Both the position numbers and the translations under genes were made by a program. DNA of 64,000 bases from Puffinus mauretanicus (lineage: Eukaryota > Chordata > Aves > Procellariiformes > Procellariidae), in NCBI GenBank assembly GCA_023333565.1, contig JAJKFH010003762.1, positions 3,688,501 to 3,752,500 on the forward strand, in the 5' to 3' direction. Positions 54,640 to 64,000 of this stretch are shown here, piece by piece (the stretch's first letter is position 1; each line of letters opens with the position of its first letter). A model generated the notes under the pieces. It made no database searches. It worked only from the letters and a program-made list of their open reading frames with translations, and was not told the DNA's origin.

Positions 54640-56628
54640 CTGCGAGGGAGAATCTCAAACACAAAAAGGAAGCCTACAGAGGGTGGAAGCAAGGACAGGT
54701 AGCCTGGGAGGAATAGAGACATTGTCTGAGCAGCCAGGGATCAGGTTAGGAAAGCTAAAGCCCTGATAGAATTAAATCTGGCCAGGGAAATCAAGGGCAA
54801 CAAGAAAAGCTTCTACAGGTATGTTGGGGATAAAAGGAAGACTAGGGAAAATGTGGGCCCTCTCTGGAAGGAAACGAGAGACCTGGTTACCTGGGATATG
54901 GAGAAGGCTGAGGTACTCAATGACTTTTTTTGCCTCGGTCTTCACTGGCAAGTGCTTAAGCCTCACCGCCCAAGCCGCAGAAGGCGAAGGCGGGGACTGG
55001 GAGAATGAAGAGCTGCCCACTGTAGGAGAAGATCAGGTTTGAGACCACCTAAGGAACCTGAAGGTGCACAAGTCCATGGGACCCGATGAGATCCACCTGC
55101 AGGTCCTCAGGGAACTGGCAGATGAAGTTGCTAAGCCACTATCCATCCACTAGCCACTATCCACTGCCACTATTTGAGAAGTCGTGGCAGTCCAGTGAAG
55201 TTCCCACTGACTGGAAAAGGGGAAACAACCCCCATTTTTAAAAAGGGAAAAAAGGAAGACCCGGGGAGCTACAGGCCAGTCAGTCTCACCTCTGTGCCTG
55301 GGAAGATCATGGAACAGATCCTCCTGGAAGCTATGCTAAGGCACATGGAGGACAGGGAGGTGATTCGAGACAGCCAGCATGGCTTCACTAAGGACAAGTC
55401 CTGCCTGACCAACCTAGTGGCCTTCTATGATGGACTGACTCCATCAGTGGACATGGGAAGGGCTACCGATGTCATCTATTTGGACCTCTGTAAGGCCTTT
55501 GACATAGTCCCCCACAATCTCCTTCTCTCTAAATTGGAGAGGTATGGATTTGATGGGTGGACTGTCCAGTGGGTGAGGAATTGGTTGGATGGATGCATCC
55601 AGAGGGTAGTGGTCAACAGCTCAATGTCCAGATGGAGGGACAAGTGGTGTCCCGCAGGGGTCTGTAGTGGGACAGGTACTGTTTAATATCTTCATCAATG
55701 ACATAGTGGGATCAAGTGCAGCCCCAGCAAGTTTGCAGATGACGCCAAGCCTGAGTGATGTGGTCGACAAGCCTGAGGGATGCCATCCAGAGGGACCTGG
55801 ACAAGCTGAAGAAGTGGGCCCATGTGAACCTCATGAGGTCCAACAAGGCCAAGTGCAGGGTCCTGCACCTGGGTCGGGGAAACCCCCTGGTATCAATACA
55901 GGCTGGGGAATGAAGGGATTGAGAGCAGCCCTGCCAAGAAGGACTTGGGGGTACTGGTGGATGAAAAGCTGGACACGAGCCAGCAATGTGCACTCGCAGC
56001 CCAGAAGGCCAACCGTGTCCTGGGCTGCATCAAAAGAAGTGTGGCCAGCAGGTTGAGGGAGGTGATTCTGGCCCTCTACTCTGCTCTGGTGAGACCCCAC
56101 CTGGAGTCCTGCATCCAGCTCTGGAGCCCTCAGCACAAGAAAGACATGGCCCTGTTGGAGCAGGTCCAGAAGAGGGCCACAAAAACGATCAGAGGGGGTG
56201 GAACACCTCTCCTATGAAGAAAGGCTGAGAGAGTTGGGGTTATTCAGCCTGGAGAAGAGAAGGCTTCAGAGAGACCTTATTGCAGCCTTTCAGTACTTAA
56301 AGGGGGCTTATAAGAAAGATGGGAGGACAAACTTTTTAGCAGGCCCTGTTGTGACGGGACAAGGGGGAATGGTTTTAAACTAAAAGAGGGTAGATTCAGA
56401 CTAAATATAAGGAAGAAATGTTTTACAATGAGGGTGCTGAAACACGGGAACAGGTTGCCCAGAGAGGTGGTAGATGCCCCATCCCTGGAAACATTCAAGG
56501 TCAGGTTGGATGGGGCTCTGAGCAACCTGATCTAGCTGAAGAAGTCCCTGCTCATTGCAAGGGGGTTGGACTAGATGACCTTCAAAGGTCCCTTCCAACC
56601 CAAACTACTCTATGATTCTATGAATCTC
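54640..56628 (+). mobile_element. CR1 LINE, about 2 kb, 5'-truncated, antisense to LRBA
   Basis: Collinear with CR1 from the region before the reverse transcriptase to the 3' tail. Recognisable in order are [15 protein letters not shown] coding sequence near 54.79 kb, the RT region (55.17-55.75 kb), the ORF2 C-terminus ([20 protein letters not shown] at about 56.12 kb, then LREL and FSLEKRRL), and the 3' end GGTCCCTTCCAACCCAAACT. The tail is TCTATGATTCTATGAATCT. The last 740 bp match the 14.9 kb copy. The left boundary is uncertain by a few tens of bases. Typical of target-primed reverse transcription with 5' truncation. Confidence 0.93.
55174..55750 (+). pseudogene. Decayed CR1 ORF2 reverse-transcriptase segment
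   Basis: Frame 1 (55174-55686) encodes [60 protein letters not shown] (RT motif A with its catalytic Asp) and [19 protein letters not shown]. The VPQGS-type motif lies in frame 2 from about 55649 and continues into FNIFINDI. The catalytic KFADD (55729-55743) is back in frame 1 after a stop at 55684-55686. Two small deletions, one near 55640 and one near 55705, explain the shifts, so no active enzyme can be made. The product of an intact CR1 would be the LINE reverse transcriptase used for retrotransposition. Confidence 0.9.
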
Positions 56629-58589
56629 TTCTTCTAAGATCACCCATGGAAATAATTTGACCAATTAAAACTTGTCACGTGTTTGTAAAGAACAAAAAGC
56701 AATGTGTAGAAGAGGTTTTATACAGTAACTGCTGGTTTTCATCTTAGTAGATGGTAAAATAAAGTGATTTAAATTCAGCTTTAAAGCATTCCTACAAGTA
56801 CAGACCCTTTTCCAAGGTTAAGCAAGCCATGGACATAGCTAATACAAGGTCTACAACCACATCCAGGATTCTAGGGTAACAGAACAAGAACATAACCCTA
56901 ATTTCAGTTTAAAAATGCAATAGAAAATTAAACTGCATTTCTAGTCCAAATGATTGATAAGAAAGGCTTGGAAATGTGATTCAAGTGTAACAGATACACA
57001 GACAGCAGTCTGGGGATAGCTGAACAATTGATCCAACAACATGATTTGCCTTGCCATTCCCCCTGGGGTATTAAATCTAAAACTTGCTACTCCTGAGGGC
57101 CCAATAAAAAATAGCCTATCAAAGAATTCTGCAGATGACAGGAGGAGAGAGGGCAGTAAGTCTATGTGAAAATATCAGCTCTTGTGAAGAATTGTAATCT
57201 GGGCTGTGTTATGCATTTATCTTACAAATCCATGATGCTGTTCTGCACAACTGGAAGTTTTCCTAAGAGCCAGAAAAAGTCAAGTCTAATGTGGGAGTAT
57301 TTACAAAGCACCAGGTTCTAGCCAATATGTAACAGCGTTTCATAAATGCTGAAATCAAAAGGGAAAAAAGCATTTTAAACTGCTTTTTTAGACAAACCTA
57401 ACCTCATAGCAATATCCTATCCATCCTGCCCAAAGTGCTGCCAAGAACTAGCAGTTCCTTGAGAAAATACAGCAATTTATCCTGCTCGTGTACATTTCAT
57501 TTACAAACTAACTTCAGGCAGCACTTTCACAGGCAACTCTTATCAAGTAAATTAACCGCATTTGAAGGAATGATGTGGGAGCCTTTCTTAAATCTTTTAA
57601 GAGGGAAAAAACCCTAACTGGGTAGCAGCTCCCTTCCCAGTCAGCTCCGCATTTTGAAAAAGGTATATGTTTTTTAAAAAGAGCAAGAACATGAAGGCAT
57701 AAGAAAAATTGATTTTGCAGAGGCAGTTTCAGTTCTTAAGTGATTTAGTTTGTAACTCAATGTTCCTTTGTAAAAAAAACGTGTAGTTTAAGATAGAAAA
57801 CCTATCTCTAGGTTAGAGAGGGTTTTCTCTATGAGTAACTGCAGCTGGAGTACTTGCAAGTAATTTTAACAATTTTAGATCTGGCATCAGTGAAAATCAA
57901 AAATACCTGTAATCAATTCTTTCCATAACATGTTAGCAACCTAGACATTCAAGTAGGTTAATCATTTTAAGACATGTGTCAGAGGAAAGAAGTACTGCAT
58001 TTGAGATCTGAAATATAAAACTATCACACCTTACAAGGAGGAACACATTTACAGCTAGAAACTTCTGCAGCTTTATATTTACTACTCAAGGAGTTGGAAG
58101 TTGAAACCTTGCTGTTTAATGGCTGGGCACTTATACAGGGCAAGGAAAGCACTCCTGACTTTTCCTCGAGTACATGAAAACTAGCTACTTAAATGACTAG
58201 GAAGCAAAACTTGAGGCAGTAGCACAAAGACTAAAAGTAACTCATCCAGACACGTCTAAGAGGGTTCCACCAGTGAAGAACTAATAAACTGATCAACAAA
58301 ACATTGTTCCTGCTTCACAAAAGTTGTATTTGTTTGTCCTCATTTAATAATTACACAGTTTTTTAAAATGTGGATTTTAAACAAAAAAATAGACTTATTG
58401 ACTTTAATTTATTATCTTAATTGTTGAAGCTTCAAATATACAGTAGCATAAAGAACCTACCAAAAAATAACTAAAATTGGCAAATATCTGCTTCTCAGCA
58501 TTCCACCCAAACAAAATGTCGGTGTTGATAAAATCCACTTTTTAAAACATGTATCCTTGCAAATCTTAAGTACTGTCATCTCATCTCCC

Positions 58590-59000
58590 TGTTGGAGTTT
58601 GATTGATTACGCCTTTTCCTTATGTTCATTAATCTCATCACCTTATCTTTTACACCACTTCATTTTAGCAGAAAGGCAATAATAAAACCCTCATCCATTA
58701 TCCTTTTACGCATCTAGTCAAGCGGAAATGGTTAATAACATGCTACAAATTGAACTTCAATCACCTCATTTTCTCCTTTGTCGAATGCACATTAAAGTAT
58801 ATTCCAAAAGTGCAATTTGTTTTACAGGGGAATTTGTGTTATATTGCTACAGACAACTAAAATTAAGTGTTTCTCAGTTTGGTTATTAAATATATCCAAC
58901 TGTCCTTTTATCTCTGATACTAAAACATTAACTCATTTTATTAGGGTGTAATAATACAAGAGCCTTATCTCCCAGAACACAGGGACATCTAGTCTGCCTA
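58590..59000. promoter_or_regulatory. Candidate conserved non-coding element with PBX/HOX-like site
   Basis: TTTGATTGATTACGCC carries a TGATTGATTA core that fits PBX-HOX composite sites. Further cores are TTCATTAATCTC, CATCCATTATCC, GTCGAATGCACATT and GGTTATTAAATA. The texture is non-repetitive and unlike the A/T-run-rich neighbours. Eye-based call without alignment. Confidence 0.25.
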
Positions 59001-61879
59001 ATAGTAAGTGTTATACAATGGGTCATTTATCTTTTTTTTTTTAAATATGCTTCTGATAGTTTATGAATTGGTACATTATTGCAGATGAAATAGCTCTCCA
59101 TTTAAGAAAAGTTAATTTGTTTACATGCAGGCTTATCTTCAAATGCAAGCCCCATTAGAGAAGCGGTCTATAACTGTCAGAGCAAGTGAAGAGGGAAAAT
59201 AGGTGGATGTAGAAAAATTTAGAGCCCAGTAATTTAACTCTGATCACCAATTTCCTGTTTGAATATTAACTGTGTTCCACTGGCACTTTGCAAATATTCT
59301 ATGATCCTAAAAGGATTCTACAGAAACACTAATTGAAATAAGAGTCCCAGAACTTCTTTTTGTGAACTTTCCTCATCATTCCAAATACAGGCATATCTTA
59401 GCAAACTAAAATAAATTAAATTTAAAAAAAAAAAAAGCCCATTTAATAAAAAAAAAGTTCCCAAATGAGACATGTTTGGAGTTGTTTCTTCCAAAAAAAT
59501 AAAAGGGTGGGTGAAATTCTAGCTCTATTTAATTCAGTGACAGTAATCCCTTTCACAGAAGGGGAGCAAGATTTTCTCCGCTGTTTTCGTATCCCCCTGG
59601 AAAAGTTTTCGCTTGTACTTTGGTCATTATCTCAAGGAAACAAGACTAGTTTGACTAGCTTCTCAATAAAATTGCGTATCAGGATAAACAAATAAAACCA
59701 CAAATAGCGTGCAACTATTACAGTAAAAAGGTATTTTCCCATGCTTTGTCTCATCTCAATTCTATGGAAACTCAGTGTTAACCTTCTAAGAAGCCTGAGA
59801 ACATCAAAGTTCCTACCTTTATTCAAAGAAGACTGAACTAGGGAGACAGTCATTTTTATTACCATAAAAACTTGCAATAGTTAGTGTTACAGTATATATA
59901 TACACTAATGATTTAAAAAATGAAGTAATGACTATCTTTTACATTAAAGCAAAGCAAAGCACAAACACACAGCTGTAATTAACTTACAAAAAGATGTAAA
60001 ATCACTTTTACATTTCCCTCAGTGGCCTACCTTTTTTCCAACTCTCTTGCCCATTAAACGCTTGCCTTATTTCCCAAGCCATTCAAACACTATTTCCTCT
60101 CTCCTGCTCTCTTCCATTCAGCCTGCAGTTTCACAAGCATTTTTGCAGGTGGCTGCCCAGCTCATGTTGCACCTCATCTCATCCATCCCCCGTCACTTTC
60201 TACTGCTACCCCAAACCCTCTGTTCTAACGGTAGTATGTTTGAGGTCATGCAGTAAGCTGGAGTCGGATAAGTGATTCAGATAGAAAGTAACCTAGGGTG
60301 GGGAGAAGGAAAAAAATGAAAGGGTGAAGGAGATGATGAGAAAGGTTTTTGTCTGACTCCCCCACTCAAAACAACCACTCAAAACACTTTCCCAGGAACA
60401 CCTGGGGAAGGGGCAGGAACCAGGTGATACGACGGCACCTGAGGACTGCTTAAGCCAGTACTATCACTGAAAGGAATGCTTCTAAAACTTTGGTTTAGTA
60501 AAATCTTGACTCCGGTCAGACCATCCTCTGCGTATGATTAGTTTGGTTTTCAGTCATGCACCTCTCCAGTTTCTTCCATTTCTCTAAGTGTTAAAAAGAA
60601 GCCACTCATTAATATCTGAAGCTCTGCTGTGCATCTTCTCTAGAAACTGTCTTAAAGCACTCCTTTAATGCCATGCCTCTAAAAGCTTCAACAGTTTGCG
60701 GACATAGATAGCTGCTGGTTTCATGCTGAAAATTTCTTCTTTGGTCTTTGAAAACGTCTTGTTTATTGTTTTCTTGTACTTCGGCAAGAAGTAGCTATCT
60801 GTTGCTTCTGGTTCTGCATTTAGAGAAGATGATCTCTGGCCTGTGTTTGTAAATACTGCCACAGTCCATGACTAGGATTGTACTGCACCCTAGTAATACA
60901 AAAAGCATTCTGCTTCTTCAAAGCACAGGACATCTTCACACTACTTTGTCTATGTTCGTGACGCATTCAGCCTTGGAATAAGCAAATTCTATTCTTACTG
61001 AAAGGAATAATTTGACCACTCAAGAATTCAGGCTTCTTCATCTCCATAAAGTTCAAAGTACTCAACTACTTTTTGAGCTACCCCAAGCTACATTTAATCT
61101 TGACTCAAACATACATAAATGAGTTAATATGCTTGCCATCCACTCATTGCAGAGTCACTGAATTAGACCAAAAATATTATTTGCTAAAACCTGCATGCTT
61201 AAACTTTCTTTTCTAGTTTCACATATGAAGACCAAAATTGCAGTTGGCATCAAAAATTCATATTTCAGCATGACTTGCACACAGTCAGCACTTCCAGGAA
61301 GCACCTTAAAATACTAGAAGCATATCAACATAACAAATTTTGAAAAATACAAATTTCTAGACTATGTGCATACATAGAATTTGATCTAACTCATCAACCG
61401 ATTTCTTTTTTTCATTTCGATCATTCTTCTGAAAGCTATCTTTCGGAAAACTGCTTTAAGTATCCTCTCTTAATAACATCTCCCTCTTCTGAATGTATAC
61501 TGAAGAGGTTTTCTACTTGTTCCCCTTTCGTTATTTAATCTAGATTAAAACAGATGTTCAAGACAGCCTTTTAGGTTCTTTATGAGAAAGCCTACTACCC
61601 AAGTGAAATAAACAGGGAACTAGAGCAAGCTATAAACCTAAGCAGCTTCTAAATTGCTGTCTGTAGTTTACCGATCGAGGTGCAAGTTTACAGAATGTAA
61701 GTTCAACCCGTCAGCTGATGCCACACTTTTGCAAAATGTAAATCACTGATGCTATAGTACTTGAATGAGGCAATTTATTGCAGAAATAAATGAACATTGA
61801 ATACTAAACAACTCAACATGAGTCTTGATTCTAGTCTCTAACCACCATTTCTGTACCACATAACATGTCATCATCCATA

Positions 61880-62200
61880 AGTAAATGAGTTAATCAATTT
61901 AATGAGGATTCAGACAAATCGGCTGCCTAATGAGCACTCAAACTGATGTGGCAAGGGTTATGCTCCAGTGCTGACAAAATCAGTTTGATGAAACTGTGAC
62001 AAAAGCAGCAAAGCACTATTCCTTCAGCATATTTTCCTGCATCTTATTAACATGAAATTATAATCACTATTTGCAAACTGTACAGGGAAACCATTTATTG
62101 TGTAAGTCATGTAAACATATGCTTTATCTACTCTTCTTTCCAGCAAACCTGTGTATGTTGTTGGAATTCAGTTTAGTAATTATTCAGTTCTTTTTGAAAA
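61880..62200. promoter_or_regulatory. Candidate conserved non-coding element
   Basis: Non-repetitive stretch with GAGTTAATCAATTTAATGAG, GCCTAATGAGCACTC, AAATCAGTTTGATGAAAC and ACTGTGACAAAAGCAGC. Several homeodomain-type and MEIS-like (TGACA) cores occur close together. No ORF or repeat explains it. The inference is from texture only. Confidence 0.2.
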
Positions 62201-64000
62201 TGGCATCAGATAGAGTTGTTTAAAGTAATTTAGATTGAGTATGCCAAGAGAATTTCCAGAGACGTTACATTGTATGATTTTCCATTTTATGAACATGCCA
62301 TTTGGCAATAAATATAAAATAAACCAACCAAAATAAATCAAAATATTCTGTAGCTTTGCAAACAGTTCAGGAAATTAACACTGGAATCTCTTTAAAAGCA
62401 AATAGAAAAAATCCGACTCCAGTTTTTAGATGAATGGTAATGCTCTTATGCTGATTTCCCAACTCCATAATGCTAAGAAGCAAAAATCACAGGCCAAGGA
62501 AAGAATTAACATAACTAGCATCTTAACTACTTTATCAAAATCCTTTAATCAGGGCTCCTGTAAGAATTTTCTAGCAGTACTAAATAGTTATGTCGAGGTT
62601 CAAAACGTAGGGCCAAGGAGCGTCCAGAAGACTTAACGTAAGACTTGAAAATAATTAAAAAAGGAAATCTGTGTTTTAAAAAAAAGCCATAATTAAAAAA
62701 AGTAAAACTTAACTCTTACTTTCCAAGTAGTATCTGTCTAGAAAACTTCCAGCAGGGAAGGAAAAGCACCTCTGCACAGGGTTGTTTAAATGCAAGAGAT
62801 ACAAAGGTATATCAGAAAAGTTTTTACATGTAATAGCCATACTTAAAAGCAGTTTCTAAATAGCATTGGTGTACCTGCAGCCATACAGATCATATAACTC
62901 TGCGCTAGGGTTACAAGAATAAATTTCTGGATGTTTTCAGAGCCAGCAACAACTAAATATTTATACGCTAATGACTTTCCTTTCTCCAGGGGAAAGCGTC
63001 ATACCTGTAATATCTGATTGCTATTCTATGAGCACTTCAAGGAGGGGGAAAAAAAAATGGTAGAAGTCAAAACTGTTGCCCAGGAACATGGGTTGGAGCA
63101 GCTTTAAAATTTCAGCACAAAGTTAGAAGAAACAACTGTCTTTTACATGAGGACACACAACTTCAGTTATGCATGAAATTGCATTCTCTGGAGTAAGGAT
63201 CTTTGGCTCTGGGATCTGTGTTTGAAAAGCAATCCAGAGACAATGTAAATGATGTTGCGTCCAACACATATAGAAGGATGTCAAACTGCCAAAAGAGTAA
63301 TTAGGAACATTCCCAAAACAAGAAATACATGTGTGTATTTTTAACAAAAACCACATAAATATTACATTAAAACAACAGTAGAAATCAGTGGCAGTTGACA
63401 ATACTAACTGGTATATCCTCACACTATTTTAACACCAGACACTTCCTCCCCAAAGGACAGCGTTCTTCATGACACGGCGATTTAAGTCTGAAAGGGTTGA
63501 ACTTTCCACTTCCTTGATTCTTATCACAACACACCCCATATACGTTTCCAACCCATTTACAGGATCTCGATTAAAATCCTAATTCACCTATTATCACTCA
63601 ACTGAGGTCACAGTCTATGGTTATGGCTCCACGGCAGCTGGCTGCCACTAGGATGGTCTGGCCTGCTCCAAATTGTACAGTCCTGCTGCCTCCTTTCTCC
63701 TGCCACTAATGTTCCTTCGGCCCCACGGGTAGCTGGCTCAGGGAATCACCCTTGTAAAAATCCAGGGAAGAAAAGGTAGTTTCCTGTCAGGTCAGTTCCC
63801 AAACTTGACTCATCAGGTAAATGCTGCTGATGGCACAGGGTGGGGGGAAAGGACTAAGCAGCCACAAACTGGGTCCAGCGATTCTTTCTGTGCCAGATCC
63901 CATTTGCATTAAAGTGGTGGTGGAACCCTCCTCTCAGTTTCAGGGACCATTACATACTTTTGTGCCTCTGAAAATATCTTGTCATTGCGACTGTGCAGGT

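Larger units (their letters stand above)
44256..64000 (-). other. LRBA: Large LRBA intron upstream of the PH exon, at least 19.7 kb (partial)
   Basis: No exon compatible with the expected upstream PH coding sequence was found on the minus strand, so the intron runs off the right edge. Contents noted: an RFX/CCAAT-containing element (46.38-46.63 kb), a T-box/octamer element (50.21-50.46 kb), a CA/TG inverted repeat (51.26-51.30 kb), a CR1 LINE (54.64-56.63 kb) and candidate conserved stretches (58.59-59.00 and 61.88-62.20 kb). In 44.3-46.3, 46.7-50.2, 51.4-54.6, 56.7-58.5, 59.1-61.8 and 62.2-64.0 kb I see only AT-rich unique DNA and short chance ORFs. Confidence 0.8.

Noticed and set aside
55667..56615. 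Cluster of ORFs of 60-130 codons on both strands
   Set aside because: Frame fragments or antisense shadows of the CR1 ORF2 remnant, not independent genes.
60665..60862. 65-codon minus-strand ORF rich in Lys/Glu (TFSKTKEEIFSMKPAA)
   Set aside because: Looks protein-like and lies on the LRBA strand, but it has no convincing acceptor-donor pair in phase with LRBA and matches nothing I know in the protein.
63123..63422. 99-codon minus-strand ORF
   Set aside because: Cys/Phe-rich composition typical of translated AT-rich intron. No motif and no splice context.

Overview
This 64 kb window is vertebrate intronic DNA, almost certainly from a bird. It is AT-rich with no bacterial-type gene density. 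Its long inter-exon stretches carry CR1 LINEs, and two young copies end in the avian-type CR1 tail (about 8 bp ATTCTATG-like units after a CCCTTCCAACCC-type 3' UTR). The one protein-coding gene I can support is on the minus strand. Seven consecutive exons with consensus GT-AG splice sites and matching phases encode 288 uninterrupted codons of the PH-BEACH module of LRBA (LPS-responsive beige-like anchor protein). The paralogue NBEA is disfavoured by the diagnostic stretch MDDGTVVSDVELPPWAK.

Layout, in transcription order (right to left): a very large upstream intron (44256-64000, running off the window); PH exons at 44138-44255 and 42939-43041; BEACH exons at 40895-41010, 38467-38579, 20915-21055, 19605-19724 and 2308-2460; then the start of the next intron (1-2307). 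Two introns of about 17 kb (2461-19604 and 21056-38466), together with the upstream intron, make up most of the window. No exon coding for the sequence before ILAYTEGL or after VRINRL was found, so the neighbouring exons lie outside the window.

The introns hold several classes of element. (i) Two young 5'-truncated CR1 copies lie antisense to LRBA (about 14.88-15.63 kb and 54.64-56.63 kb). The second keeps a frameshifted reverse-transcriptase ORF. (ii) Several highly eroded CR1-type fragments occur in both orientations, including a long one at about 17.08-18.6 kb. (iii) One LTR-like block lies at about 32.46-33.41 kb. (iv) There are a few microsatellites and low-complexity tracts. (v) Several stretches look like conserved non-coding or enhancer DNA, some with clear motif cores (RFX X-box plus CCAAT, T-box, octamer). 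MAB21L2 is known to be nested in an LRBA intron in vertebrates, so its distal enhancers are a reasonable hypothesis for these stretches. The MAB21L2 coding exon itself is not in this window.

I found no RNA gene, CRISPR array, operon or evidence of a novel coding system. The short ORFs elsewhere look like chance, repeat-derived or antisense-shadow ORFs. The regulatory calls rest on motif reading alone and are low confidence.
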